Numbered from the stretch's first letter, positions 31,994 through 40,313 are shown. The stretch is DNA of 45,868 nucleotides from Actinobacteria bacterium OV450 (GCA_001298555.1 LJCW01000345.1:1-45868); one strand, 5' to 3'. Translations and numbers: made by a program. Notes: generated from the sequence alone by a model not told the origin.

Positions 31994-32434
31994 TCACGCG
32001 CGCCCGTGCGACCTGGTGTGCTGCTCGGCGCGCTCGGCGCGCTCGGCGCACAGCCGGCGACCGGCCTCCGCCACCGCCGGCCGGTCCTGTTCGAGCCAGT
32101 CCACGGAGTCGAGCTCCTCCGGCCCGAGCCAGCGCAGCTCGTCGTGGTCCTCCAGCGGCGCGGGCTCGCCGGACAGCAGCCGGGCGGTCCACACGTGCAG
32201 GACGAGCCCGGGCCGTACCGGCCACTCCCCCGGGATCCGCTCCAGCGGCTCGGCCTCCACGCCGAGCTCTTCGCGCAGTTCGCGCACGAGCGCCTGGGGA
32301 ACCGACTCCCCCGGCTCGGTCTTGCCTCCGGGCAGCTCCCAGCGTCCGGCCACCTCGGGGGGTGCGCTGCGCCGGGCGGCCAGCAGGCGCCCCCCATGAC
32401 AAAGGGCTCCGCCCACGACCACGCGTACCGTCAT
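31994..32434 (-). CDS. Nudix hydrolase, MutT-like
   Basis: 146-residue enzyme predicted to hydrolyse a nucleoside diphosphate linked to another group, possibly 8-oxo-dGTP. The full Nudix box is present as GGKTEPGESVPQALVRELREELGV (about 36-59), with the REL-EE metal site intact. RWELPGGK before it and the strand pattern fit MutT-type pyrophosphohydrolases. The ATG at 32434 has no clear ribosome binding site. A small GCGCG-tca-CGCGC hairpin overlaps the stop codon. It follows the SPOR-like gene by 30 nt on the same strand and may be co-transcribed. Confidence 0.88.
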   Translation of the reverse strand: MTVRVVVGGALCHGGRLLAARRSAPPEVAGRWELPGGKTEPGESVPQALVRELREELGVEAEPLERIPGEWPVRPGLVLHVWTARLLSGEPAPLEDHDELRWLGPEELDSVDWLEQDRPAVAEAGRRLCAERAERAEQHTRSHGRA

Positions 32435-32464
32435 GGGGCGGAGCCTATGTCAACGCGGGGATGC

Positions 32465-32650
32465 TCAGTTCGTCGTGGCGGTCTGACCGACCCGCTCGAC
32501 CCAGTACAGCTGCTTGTGGCCTCCGCCTTCGAGGCCGTCGACGACTTTCTGGGCCTCGGCCCGGGTGGGGTAGCGGCCCACCCGGTAGCGGTTGCCGTTG
32601 TCGTCCTGACGTATGACCAGCCATGGGAGCAGGGCACCGCTGTCGTTCAT
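32465..32650 (-). CDS. SPOR-like mini-protein, 61 residues
   Basis: A complete small gene with GGAGGG 9 nt before the ATG. The sequence (LPWLVIRQDDNGNRYRVGRY, then PTRAEAQKVVDGL, then QLYWVERV) has the beta-alpha-beta pattern of a SPOR domain: aromatic/basic strand, TRAEAQ helix, closing strand. SPOR domains usually bind denuded peptidoglycan at division septa, but they are normally exported. This one has no signal peptide or membrane helix, so it is predicted to be cytosolic or to have lost that role. It is well conserved among Streptomyces as far as I recall. Confidence 0.78.
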   Translation of the reverse strand: MNDSGALLPWLVIRQDDNGNRYRVGRYPTRAEAQKVVDGLEGGGHKQLYWVERVGQTATTN

Positions 32651-33064
32651 CGCGTTTCACCCTCCGCCGATGTACCTGCCCGGGAAACCGCATTGCGCAT
32701 ATGCCCGAGCTTACGCCCGACCTTTACGGAGCGGATACGGCTTTTCACGAAGAGGTACCTCGGCGGCGTACGCATCCGGCCATGCGTACGAGTGGGCCGT
32801 GTGCGCCGGTTCGCAGACGGCGCGTCCGGGGGCGGCCCGCTCGGTCAACCGCGCGCTCAACGGCCATGGAACGAGGGGGAGTCCGGCCGCGAAACGGCCG
32901 GCAAGGCGAGGGCGGCCCGCGGCGCGGCGGCCGGACGGCCCGAAGAGGCCGAGGAACCGGACGGTGGGGGCGATCACCATCGCGCCGAAACCCGCCGGGT
33001 CCATGACGGCCCGTCACCCGTCGCGCGCCGACGGCTCCCCGGGAGGACCCCCGGGGAGCTCCGT
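32651..33064. other. 414-bp gap without a convincing gene
   Basis: Between the SPOR-like gene and the GntR gene, both minus strand. The right two-thirds is extremely GC-rich; the part at 32690-32760 is more AT-rich (TTACGG, AAAAGCC on the minus strand) and probably holds the promoter of the SPOR-like gene. A 97-codon minus frame (32711-33004) is open, but it has no ribosome binding site and loses GC bias at third positions in its second half. I see nothing else. Confidence 0.5.
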
Positions 33065-33817
33065 TCACCGGACGGGCAGGTGGTACGAGAGGCGGTAGCG
33101 GTCCGCCGGAACGACCACGTCGGCGGTCTCGACCGCCAGTCCGGACGCGAAGTACGTCCGGCCGATCACCAGGACCACGTGCCCCGGGACCCCGCCCAGC
33201 AGCATGATCTCCTCCGCCAGACCCGGCCGCGCCCCGACCTCCTCCACCACGTTGTCGACGACGACGTCGATCGCGGCCATCCGGTCGACGACCCCCGAAC
33301 CGGCGAGCGGTCCCTCCTCGGGCAGCATCACGGGGGTCCGGCCGGTGACCGCGAGCGGCTCCCAGGAGGTCGAAAGCATCATTGCCTCCCCCGCGTCGCG
33401 AAAGACGTACCGCGTCCGCATGACGCGCTCGCCCGGCTCGATGCCGAGCCGCACGGCGATCTCCGCCGGCGCGGCCGCCTGCTCGCTGCTGGACTCCCAC
33501 GTCCCGCGGGCCCCGGCGTCGGCCTGCTCCTGCCGGAACGGCGTCGACGTCCCGCCCGTGCGGTATCCGGAGCGGGCGACGCGCCGCGGCACGGGCTGCT
33601 CCCGCACGTACGTACCCGATCCGGACCGGCCCTCGACCAGCCCCTCCGCCATGAGGACCTTGCGCGCCTCCAGCGCCACCGTGTCGGAGACCCCGTACTC
33701 CTCACGGATCCGGGCCTGCGAGGGGAGCCGGGCGTGCGGGGGCAGGGACCCATCGACGATCTTCCGTCGCAGATCCCCGGCGACGCGCAGATAGGCCGGC
33801 TGCTCACCGAAAGTCAC
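33065..33817 (-). CDS. GntR-family regulator, HutC/UTRA type
   Basis: 250-residue transcription factor. N-terminal winged helix (about 5-70; AGDLRRKIVDGSLPPHARLPS, IREEYGVSDTVALEARKVL, GLVEGRSGSGTYV), a Gly/Ser/Gln linker (about 80-110), then a UTRA ligand-binding domain (about 115-247; MRTRYVFRDAGEAMMLSTSWEP, GRTYFASGLAVETADVVVPADRYRLSY), typical of HutC regulators that sense small metabolites. GTG start at 33817 with GGGAG six nt upstream. A 13-bp palindrome 40 nt upstream is a likely autoregulatory site. No catabolic genes adjoin it, so its ligand cannot be inferred. Confidence 0.9.
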   Translation of the reverse strand: MTFGEQPAYLRVAGDLRRKIVDGSLPPHARLPSQARIREEYGVSDTVALEARKVLMAEGLVEGRSGSGTYVREQPVPRRVARSGYRTGGTSTPFRQEQADAGARGTWESSSEQAAAPAEIAVRLGIEPGERVMRTRYVFRDAGEAMMLSTSWEPLAVTGRTPVMLPEEGPLAGSGVVDRMAAIDVVVDNVVEEVGARPGLAEEIMLLGGVPGHVVLVIGRTYFASGLAVETADVVVPADRYRLSYHLPVR

Positions 33818-33856
33818 TGGCCACTCCCATCAGGTTGACAGACAGCTACACCCTGG

Positions 33857-33869
33857 CAACCGACGGTTG
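33857..33869. promoter_or_regulatory. palindromic operator candidate upstream of the GntR gene
   Basis: CAACCGACGGTTG is a perfect 13-bp palindrome (6-bp arms, one central base), about 40 nt upstream of the GntR start at 33817. Position and symmetry fit an operator for autoregulation. It does not match the usual HutC GT-n-TA-n-AC pattern, so the binding protein is inferred only from position. Confidence 0.45.
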
Positions 33870-33940
33870 TGCGCCGCAAGCAAGGGCCAGAGTTTCACCC
33901 GAAGTGATGAAGCCAGGTCACTGAAACCCGTTACCGAGCG

Positions 33941-35083
33941 TTACCTCGCGGTATCCTCGCCGGCTCGCCGCGCTGCGGCCCCGGCGGCCCCGGCGGCCCC
34001 GGCCGAGCCGCCGCCCGACTGGTCCGCCAGCCAGTCCGGCACCGTCGTCGCCAGCCCGTACGCCCCGCGCAGCGCCTTCTCCGTCTCCACGGACAGCGCG
34101 CCCGAAGCCTCGTCCCACGCGTCCTGGAACGCCGCGGGCTTCGTCGCCCTCGCCGCCCGCTGCCAGCCCGCGCGAGCCGCCTCGACCTCCTTGAGCCGCG
34201 CCCGCGCCGGCCCGGCCAGCTCCGGCCGCTCCTTCGCCCCGTCCAGCAGCGAGCCCTCCGCGGCCAGCGCGACGTCCACCGCACGGGCCCAGTCCAGATA
34301 CCGGGGCAGCGCCTCGTCGATGGCCTCCTCGGGCTCGCCGCCCATCGCCAGGTCGGCCTCGTTCATCACCCGCAGGAAGGCCACCTGCTCCGGCTTCAGC
34401 ATCCCGGCGTCCTTGCGCAGGCTGCCGCGGTGGTCCTCGTCGGCCGTGCCGATGACGCAGAGCAAGCGCCGGTCGCCGCCGCTCCACGACTCGTGCGAGG
34501 GCGCGAAGTAGAACATGTCCGCGTACGAGGGCAGCGCCCACGTGTCCATCGCGTACGCGTCCTGCGCCTTCCAGCACGCCTGCGTGGCGGCCCTCCTCAG
34601 CTCGGGCCCCCCGGGGAAGGCGCGGCCGGCGAACCGGGTCGAGGACGTGACCTCCCCCTCGTGCACCTCGGTGCAGGCGATCCGGTAGATGAAGGGGCTC
34701 TCGGCGAACAGGTCCCCGCCCGGGACGTTGAAGCAGTCACCCGCCCGCATCTCGTCCGCGGGGGTCAACTCGCCCTCCACGCCCTCGAACTGCTGGAGGG
34801 TGTCCAGGCGGTCGAACAGCCGCCCCGCGACCCGGTCCGTGACGAGGACGAGGGCGAGGGTCATCACGAGCGACACGGCCAGGCCCGTGATCGCGAGCCC
34901 CCGGCCCCGCTCGCCCTTCCGCGCGATCTGCACGAGTGCCACGATCGCGAAGACGACGCCGAGCGGCGGCAGGCACAACAGCCCGACCAGCAGCGACGCG
35001 AGCGCAAAGCCGTTCAGCGCCGGTTCCCCGTACGCCGGCTGCGGCGTCGGAGCGGACCAGTGGGGCGGCGGCGGGGTGCTCAC
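33941..35083 (-). CDS. DUF4190-type two-helix membrane protein with septum-formation-like domain
   Basis: 380 residues from the GTG at 35083 (VSTPPPPHWSAP). The frame extends further 5' but reads through Arg-rich sequence with no start signal. Short Pro-rich cytosolic N-terminus, two adjacent membrane helices (about 22-50 and 58-80) forming a DUF4190 unit, then an extracytoplasmic region with paired cysteines (GDCFNV, IACTEV, QACWKA, LLCVIG), as in actinobacterial septum-formation-family proteins. A helical C-terminus ends in a Gly/Ala-rich tail. A TTACGG-17-TACTAT promoter lies 50 nt upstream. The biological role is not established. Confidence 0.8.
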   Translation of the reverse strand: MSTPPPPHWSAPTPQPAYGEPALNGFALASLLVGLLCLPPLGVVFAIVALVQIARKGERGRGLAITGLAVSLVMTLALVLVTDRVAGRLFDRLDTLQQFEGVEGELTPADEMRAGDCFNVPGGDLFAESPFIYRIACTEVHEGEVTSSTRFAGRAFPGGPELRRAATQACWKAQDAYAMDTWALPSYADMFYFAPSHESWSGGDRRLLCVIGTADEDHRGSLRKDAGMLKPEQVAFLRVMNEADLAMGGEPEEAIDEALPRYLDWARAVDVALAAEGSLLDGAKERPELAGPARARLKEVEAARAGWQRAARATKPAAFQDAWDEASGALSVETEKALRGAYGLATTVPDWLADQSGGGSAGAAGAAGAAARRAGEDTAR

Positions 35084-35130
35084 GGGGCGGAGGGCTCCAT
35101 CACGGCGGGGGTCGCGAACGAATGCCCGAA

Positions 35131-35159
35131 ATAGTACGCAGCGGCGGCGTCCGCCGTAA
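35131..35159 (-). promoter_or_regulatory. promoter of the DUF4190-type gene
   Basis: On the minus strand TTACGG (35159-35154) and TACTAT (35136-35131) are separated by exactly 17 nt. The GTG start is about 50 nt downstream. A good sigma-70/HrdB-like match for this genome. Confidence 0.5.
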
Positions 35160-35316
35160 CGGTCGCCCCCGCAGTCGGGCCCGGTCACCGTGTCCGGGGT
35201 CTGCCGGCCGCGCCTGGCGAAAGGTGGACCCGCCCGTCAACCCGACCACAAGAGCAGGACGGACGCGTAACATCCGTGCCGTACAACGGCCATGAATGAG
35301 CAAAGGCGCTCTCCAC

Positions 35317-36426
35317 ATGACGCACGCACTGCCCGGCTACGTCTGCCCCGAGGACGCCACGCGCGCCGAGGCCCGGACGGCCCCCTGGTGCTGCCCCCTG
35401 TGCGGCGGACCGTGGGACCTCGACTTCACTCCCGATCCGTCCGCCCCGCTCGAACCGGCCGCCGGACCCCCCTCGCTCTGGCGCTTCGGCTCCGCGCTGC
35501 CGCTCCCGGGGGCGTTCTCCGTGACGCTCTCCGAGGGGAACACCCCGCTGGTCCCGCTCGGGGAGCGGATCCACGCCAAGCTCGACTTCCTGATGCCCAC
35601 GCTGTCCTTCAAGGACCGCGGCGCGGTGATGCTCGCGGAACTGGCCCGGCGGCTGGCACCGGAACGGGTGGTCGCGGACAGCAGCGGCAACGCGGGGACG
35701 GCCGTGGCCGCCTACTGCGCGCGGGCCGGGCTGAAGTGCGAGGTGTTCGTACCCGAGGGCACCCCGGAGAAGAAGACGGAGCAGATGCGGGCCCACGGCG
35801 CGGCGGTCCGCTTCGTGCCGGGCGGCCGGGAGGCCACGGCGCTCGCGGCCCGGCCGGCCGCCGACCTCCCCGGGGTCTTCTACGCGAGCCACGTCTTCAA
35901 CCCGTACTTCCTGCACGGGACGAAGACGTACGTGTACGAGGTGTGGGAGGAGCTCGGCGGCCGGCTGCCCGAGGCCCTCGTCGTCCCCGTCGGCAACGGC
36001 ACCCTGCTGCTGGGGGCGGCCCTCGCGGTCTCGGAGCTGGCCCGTCGCGGCGTGAAACCGCCCGCGCTGATCGCGGTCCAGGCCGAGGCGGTGTCCCCGC
36101 TGGCCAAGGCCTTCGCGGCGGGCGCCGAGGACGCCGCTCCGGTGGAGCAGCTGCCCACCCTCGCCGACGGGATCGCGATCCCGGCCCCGCCGCGGGCCCG
36201 CCAGATCCTGGCGGCGGTCCGCGCCTCCGCCGGCACCTTCCTGACGGTCCCGGACGACGCCCTGCGCGCGGCCCGCCGGGACCTGGCGCAGCGCGGCCTG
36301 TTCGTGGAACCCACGGCGGCGGCCTGCTGGGCGGCGGTGGGCCCGCTGTCCCCCACCGACCCCCTCCAGGGCCGCACGGCGGTCCTCCCCCTGTGCGGGG
36401 CCGGCCTCAAGGCGGGGTGGACGTAG
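35317..36426 (+). CDS. threonine-synthase-like PLP-dependent enzyme
   Basis: 369 residues from the ATG at 35317 (AAAGG about 10 nt upstream); an ATG at 35296 is an alternative that adds seven residues. Fold-type II PLP enzyme: Lys in LSFKDRGA for the Schiff base, SSGNAGTAVAAYCARAG for phosphate/substrate binding, PVGNGTLLLGA glycine loop, and LPLCGAG near the end. The N-terminus has a cysteine set (YVCPED, WCCPLCGG) resembling a zinc ribbon, as in threonine synthases. The true ThrC usually lies with hom and thrB, so this is probably a paralogue (threonine synthase-like lyase or ammonia-lyase). Candidate -10 TAACAT at 35269-35274. Confidence 0.85.
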   Translation: MTHALPGYVCPEDATRAEARTAPWCCPLCGGPWDLDFTPDPSAPLEPAAGPPSLWRFGSALPLPGAFSVTLSEGNTPLVPLGERIHAKLDFLMPTLSFKDRGAVMLAELARRLAPERVVADSSGNAGTAVAAYCARAGLKCEVFVPEGTPEKKTEQMRAHGAAVRFVPGGREATALAARPAADLPGVFYASHVFNPYFLHGTKTYVYEVWEELGGRLPEALVVPVGNGTLLLGAALAVSELARRGVKPPALIAVQAEAVSPLAKAFAAGAEDAAPVEQLPTLADGIAIPAPPRARQILAAVRASAGTFLTVPDDALRAARRDLAQRGLFVEPTAAACWAAVGPLSPTDPLQGRTAVLPLCGAGLKAGWT

Positions 36427-36496
36427 CCCGGCGGCGCCGGCGTACCTGTCGGGAAATCGCCAGCCCGGGACGGCGGGCGTCTGGTGAACTGGGGCC

Positions 36497-37306
36497 ATGA
36501 CCACCACCGTTGATCTCGCCCGCCGGTTCACCGCGCTCCACGACCCGGCCGCCCCGCTGGCCCTGGCCAATGCCTGGGACGTCGTCAGTGCCCGTCTCGT
36601 CGAGGCCGCCGGGGCCCCCGCCGTCGCCACCACCAGCGCCGGTGTCGCCTGGTCCCTCGGCGCGCCCGACGGGGACGCCCTGAGCCGCGACCGCGCCCTC
36701 GACCTCGTCTCCCGGGTGGTGGCCGCCGTCTCCGTCCCGGTCACCGCGGACATCGAGGGCGGCTTCGGCGCCGACGCCGCCGGGGTCGGCGAGACGGTCG
36801 CCGGGGTACTGGCCGCCGGCGCGGTCGGCGTCAACATCGAGGACGGCACCCGGGCCGCCGCCGATCACGCGGAGCGGGTGGCCGCGGCCCGGGCAGCCGC
36901 CGATGCCGCCGGGGTCCCGCTGTACATCAACGCCCGCATCGACACGTTCCTCTTCGGCCTCGGCGAGGCGGAGGGCCGCCTCGACGAGACCCTCGCGCGC
37001 GCCGCCGCCTACCTCCGCGCGGGCGCCTCCGGCGTCTTCGTCCCCGGTGTCACCGACCCGGCCACCGTCCGCGAGCTCGCCAAGGGCATCGACGCGCCGC
37101 TGAACGTCCTCGTCGGCCCCGGCGCCCCGTCCGTCGCCGAACTCGGCGCCCTCGGCGCCGCCCGCGTCAGCCTCGGATCCTGGGTCGCGTCGGCCGCGTA
37201 CGACGTGGTCCGCCGCGCCGCCGAGGAGCTGATCGCGGGCGGCACGTACACCGCGCTGGACGCCTCCCTGCCGTACGGGGAGCTGAACGCGCTGCTCAAG
37301 GGCTGA
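36497..37306 (+). CDS. isocitrate lyase/PEP mutase superfamily enzyme
   Basis: 269-residue TIM-barrel protein. Seen: NAWDVVSARLVEAAG, ADIEGGFG with the Mg-binding acidic residues, VGVNIEDG, and INARIDTFLFG, all characteristic of the oxaloacetate/PEP-mutase-like branch. The flexible-loop KKCGH of isocitrate and methylisocitrate lyases is absent, so those activities are unlikely. Substrates may be another 2-hydroxy- or phosphono-acid. The ATG at 36497 has a modest GGGG upstream. It lies 70 nt after the PLP gene on the same strand and may be co-transcribed. Confidence 0.88.
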   Translation: MTTTVDLARRFTALHDPAAPLALANAWDVVSARLVEAAGAPAVATTSAGVAWSLGAPDGDALSRDRALDLVSRVVAAVSVPVTADIEGGFGADAAGVGETVAGVLAAGAVGVNIEDGTRAAADHAERVAAARAAADAAGVPLYINARIDTFLFGLGEAEGRLDETLARAAAYLRAGASGVFVPGVTDPATVRELAKGIDAPLNVLVGPGAPSVAELGALGAARVSLGSWVASAAYDVVRRAAEELIAGGTYTALDASLPYGELNALLKG

Positions 37307-37350
37307 GATCCGGGAAGCGTGTAGCCTCCAACGACCCTAGGATCCCGTTC

Positions 37351-38286
37351 ATGCGCACCTCGGAGACCGCTGAGAGCAAGAAGCCGCAGTCCGCCGCCCG
37401 CAAGGTCACCGGCGCCGTGTGGGTCGCGCTCGCCCTCGTCTACGTCCTCTGGGGATCCACCTACCTCGGCATCCGGGTGGTCGTCCGGACCATGCCGCCG
37501 TTCCTGTCCGCCGGGACCCGCTTCACCGCGGCCGGCCTGCTGCTGCTCGGTCTCGTCGCCTGGCGGTACGGGCCGGCCGCGCTGCGGGCCACCCGTGCGC
37601 AGGCCGGTGCCGCGGTCCTGGTCGGCCTGCTGCTGGTCCTCGGCGGCAACGGCCTCGTCGTACTGGCCGAGACCTCCATCCCGTCCGGCCTGGCCGCGCT
37701 GCTGGTCGCAGCCGTGCCGATGTGGCTGGTGGTGCTGCGGAGCGCCACCGGTGACCGGCCGGCGCTGCCCACCGTCGGCGGGGTGCTGCTGGGCTTCGCC
37801 GGGCTCGCGGTGCTGACCGGCCCGGGCATCAGCGGCGCGGTGCGGCTCTGGGGGGTGCTGCTGGTGCTGACGGCGTCCGTGCTCTGGTCGCTGGGCTCGT
37901 TCGCCGCGTCGAAGCTGTCCCTCCCGGGCAACCCGTTCACGGGCAGCGCGTACCAGATGCTCGCCGGCGGCACCGGCGGCATCCTCGTCGGCCTGCTGCG
38001 CGGCGAGCACCGTGCGATGGACTGGGCGGGCTACTCCACCGCCTCCTGGCTGGCGCTGGGCTACCTGATCGTCTTCGGCTCGCTGGTGGCCTTCACGGCG
38101 TACGCGTGGCTGCTGCAGAGGGCGCCGCTGTCGCTGGTCGCCACGTACGCGTATGTCAATCCGGTCGTGGCCGTCGCGCTGGGCGCGCTGGTCCTGGACG
38201 AGGCCCTGACCGTACCGATCCTGGTCGGCGGCGCGATCGTCGTCGTGGCGGTGTGCGTGATCGTCAGCACCGAGCGCAGGGGGTAG
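37351..38286 (+). CDS. EamA/DMT-family exporter
   Basis: 311-residue inner-membrane transporter with ten predicted helices in two EamA repeats. YVLWGSTYLGIRVVV in helix 1 and LVATYAYVNPVVAVALGALVLDEALT in the second half are signature stretches. AGGA lies 8 nt before the ATG. Family members export metabolites, often amino acids or drugs; the substrate cannot be inferred. It follows the isocitrate-lyase-like gene by 44 nt and converges on the protease gene. Confidence 0.9.
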   Translation: MRTSETAESKKPQSAARKVTGAVWVALALVYVLWGSTYLGIRVVVRTMPPFLSAGTRFTAAGLLLLGLVAWRYGPAALRATRAQAGAAVLVGLLLVLGGNGLVVLAETSIPSGLAALLVAAVPMWLVVLRSATGDRPALPTVGGVLLGFAGLAVLTGPGISGAVRLWGVLLVLTASVLWSLGSFAASKLSLPGNPFTGSAYQMLAGGTGGILVGLLRGEHRAMDWAGYSTASWLALGYLIVFGSLVAFTAYAWLLQRAPLSLVATYAYVNPVVAVALGALVLDEALTVPILVGGAIVVVAVCVIVSTERRG

Positions 38287-38289
38287 CGG

Positions 38290-38314
38290 CGGGCCGGGCC
38301 ACCCGGCGGGCCCG
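38290..38314. terminator. candidate terminator between convergent genes
   Basis: CGGGCC (38290-38295) and GGCCCG (38309-38314) can pair, with an alternative inner GCCGG/CCGGC stem, in the 43-bp gap between EamA and the protease. Short but all GC. Confidence 0.4.
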
Positions 38315-38329
38315 GGACCGGGACCGGCG

Positions 38330-39127
38330 TCAGTCCCGCGCGGCCTGCTCGTACAGCGCCTTGGCCCTCTCGTCGAAGAGCGCGGCGGTGGAGTCCACGT
38401 CCGTGTCCCCGCCGCTCAGCACCCCGATCAGGCGCCCCGGGTTCCCCGGACCGCCGCGGTCGGCGATCCAGGGGCTCCCACTGGTGCCCGTCCAGAAGCC
38501 CGCGCAGCTGATGTACAGCATCGCGGGGTCGTCCTGGTCGTGGCCGGTCTGGGTCGTGCAGGAGACGGGCTTGTTCTGCGGGTTGCGGTCGGACTCCGGA
38601 TAGCCGACGACCGTCACGTCCCGTTCGTACCCGGAGGTCCAGTCGGGCTTGGGGGCCTCCGCGGCGCCTCCGACCGCCTGCTGCACCGTGCGGCCGTCCT
38701 CGTCCGGCTCGATGCTGAGGAACGCGAAGTCGGCGGTGTCCTCGCCCCATCTGGTCCAGCGCTCGTCCACGTGGACCGCGCGGACCTTCCACACCCCCAG
38801 GGGCTGGCGGCCCTCGCCCTCGCCGGTGAACGCGGGGGCGAACGAGAGGTCGCCGATGGCCCGGCCGTCGTGCGCGACCGCTCCGGGCACGCCGTCCTCG
38901 CCCGCCGGGGCCACGCAGTGCGCGGCGGTCGCGACGACCGTGCCCTTGGGGCTGTCGACGACGCTCGCCGTGCACCAGTGCTCCCCGTTGGCCATGAGCA
39001 CGCCGACGCCGGGGAAGGGGTGCACGGCGTGCGCGTCCCTGTCCGTCGCCTTGACGAAGCCGACGACTAGCACCGCCGCCACCCCCGCCACGGCAGCGGC
39101 GGACGCCCCCCTGGCCACCGCGGTCAT
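38330..39127 (-). CDS. membrane-anchored or secreted trypsin-like serine protease
   Basis: 265 residues from the ATG at 39127, which overlaps the esterase stop as ATGA (39124-39127). A signal-anchor helix (about 10-27) is followed by a chymotrypsin-fold domain. The triad is His in VVATAAHC, Asp in DTADFAFLSI and Ser in GTSGSPW. The pairs WCTAS/AAHC and SCTTQ/ISCAG could give two disulphides. Extracytoplasmic location is expected. Translational coupling to the upstream esterase suggests a joint function at the cell surface. Confidence 0.88.
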   Translation of the reverse strand: MTAVARGASAAAVAGVAAVLVVGFVKATDRDAHAVHPFPGVGVLMANGEHWCTASVVDSPKGTVVATAAHCVAPAGEDGVPGAVAHDGRAIGDLSFAPAFTGEGEGRQPLGVWKVRAVHVDERWTRWGEDTADFAFLSIEPDEDGRTVQQAVGGAAEAPKPDWTSGYERDVTVVGYPESDRNPQNKPVSCTTQTGHDQDDPAMLYISCAGFWTGTSGSPWIADRGGPGNPGRLIGVLSGGDTDVDSTAALFDERAKALYEQAARD

Positions 39128-40227
39128 CGCACGGCGGGGTCGGGGGTCGGTGCCAGCATGACCTTGCTGATCCACTCCAGCGCGCCCTCCCTCATGCCGC
39201 GTACGTACGACTTCCCATTGTGCTCACCATCCTGGATCACCTGGAGCGTGGTGTGCACGGGGCCCTTCCCGTACTCGCTCATGAACTTCTCGGCCTTCTC
39301 CCGGCCGGTCTCCTTGGTGCCGATCTGGAAGTTGATGTAGACGTCCGGACCCCCCTCCCTGATCAGCTTCTCGGCGAGCTTCTCGGGGTTGTTCTCGTCC
39401 ATGGCCTGCGTGTTCCCCTTCCACAGCGGGGAGTCCGGGACGATGTCGACCCCGCTCGCGATGGCCGCCTTGAAGCGGTCGGGGTACTTCAGGACGTGCT
39501 TGAAGGCGCCGAACCCGCCCGCCGAGGAGCCCATGAAGGCCCAGCCGTCGCGGGAGGTGAAGGTCCGGAAATTGGCCCTCGTGAAATCCGGGACGTCTTC
39601 GACCATCCAGGTGCCCATCTTCGGCTCTCCGGGGATGTCCGAGGCGTCGAAGTGGTGCTTGGTGTCGGCGTTGTGCACCGGCATGATCAGGATGAAGGGC
39701 AGGCTCGTACCGGCCTTCGCCCCGTCGCTCACCGCCTTCTCCAAGCCGAGGCCGGGGCCCGTTCCCCAGTAGTTCGTGGGGTAGCCCCGGCCGCCCGGCA
39801 GGGAGATGAGCACCGGGAAGGCGCTCTTGGCGTACTTCGGGTCGTCGTACTCCTTCGGCACCCACACCCACACGTCACCGGTGAACCCGGACTTCGCGCC
39901 GGTCAGGGTGGTCCGGCCGATCTGCGTGCCGTCGGGCAGCCGGTAGGTCCGTACGAAGGAGGCCTTCGGCCCGGTCGGCATGCTCACCCCCGGCCGGATG
40001 TCCGCGGCCGCGGCCGACTGCTGGACCTTCCCGAACGAGACGGGATCCCCTATGTCCGAGAAGAGCTTGTACTTGTACGCCGCGGCGCCGCCCCCGGCGG
40101 CGAGCACGAAGGCCAGCGCACCGCTGATCACGAGCCTGCGCAGGCGCCTGGGACGGCGGCGGCCCGTGGTCGGCGGGCCTTCCTCGGCCAGGAGGCCGCC
40201 CTCACTCTGAAGCTGGTCATGCTGCAC
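39124..40227 (-). CDS. membrane-anchored alpha/beta-hydrolase (esterase D-like)
   Basis: 367 residues from the GTG at 40227 (VQHDQLQSEGG). The cytosolic N-terminus (about 45 residues) ends in a basic RRRPRRLRR stretch, then one membrane helix (about 47-67), then an extracytoplasmic alpha/beta-hydrolase domain. Nucleophile motif GSSAG in WAFMGSSAGGFGAF; likely His in QDGEHNGKSY. FPVLISLPGGRGYPTNYW is typical of the esterase D/antigen-85-like group. It is 367 residues against 366 for its neighbour at 40417, with many shared blocks (GAKSGF.GDVWVW.PKEYD, DSPLWKG, WISKV). Probably co-transcribed with the protease downstream. Confidence 0.87.
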   Translation of the reverse strand: MQHDQLQSEGGLLAEEGPPTTGRRRPRRLRRLVISGALAFVLAAGGGAAAYKYKLFSDIGDPVSFGKVQQSAAAADIRPGVSMPTGPKASFVRTYRLPDGTQIGRTTLTGAKSGFTGDVWVWVPKEYDDPKYAKSAFPVLISLPGGRGYPTNYWGTGPGLGLEKAVSDGAKAGTSLPFILIMPVHNADTKHHFDASDIPGEPKMGTWMVEDVPDFTRANFRTFTSRDGWAFMGSSAGGFGAFKHVLKYPDRFKAAIASGVDIVPDSPLWKGNTQAMDENNPEKLAEKLIREGGPDVYINFQIGTKETGREKAEKFMSEYGKGPVHTTLQVIQDGEHNGKSYVRGMREGALEWISKVMLAPTPDPAVR

Positions 40228-40285
40228 GGATTTGTCCCGTTCCTTCTCCGGCGCTCCCGAAGAGCGCGGGTCGGACCGATCGGTC

Positions 40286-40313
40286 CCCCTTACACCCCTT
40301 ACAGAGGTGTCAA
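40286..40313 (-). promoter_or_regulatory. promoter region with tandem 9-bp repeats, upstream of esterase and protease
   Basis: On the minus strand TTGACA (40313-40308) is a perfect -35, followed by two head-to-tail copies of TGTAAGGGG (plus-strand CCCCTTACA at 40286-40294 and 40295-40303). The second copy's TAAGGG is 15 nt from the -35 and would be the -10, which is short. The tandem 9-mers may be binding sites for a regulator. It is about 60-85 nt upstream of the GTG at 40227. Confidence 0.5.

Noticed and set aside
32711..33004. 97-codon minus-strand frame in the gap upstream of the SPOR-like gene
   Set aside because: No ribosome binding site, GC bias at third positions fails in the second half, and no recognisable domain. 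Could be reconsidered if conserved in relatives.
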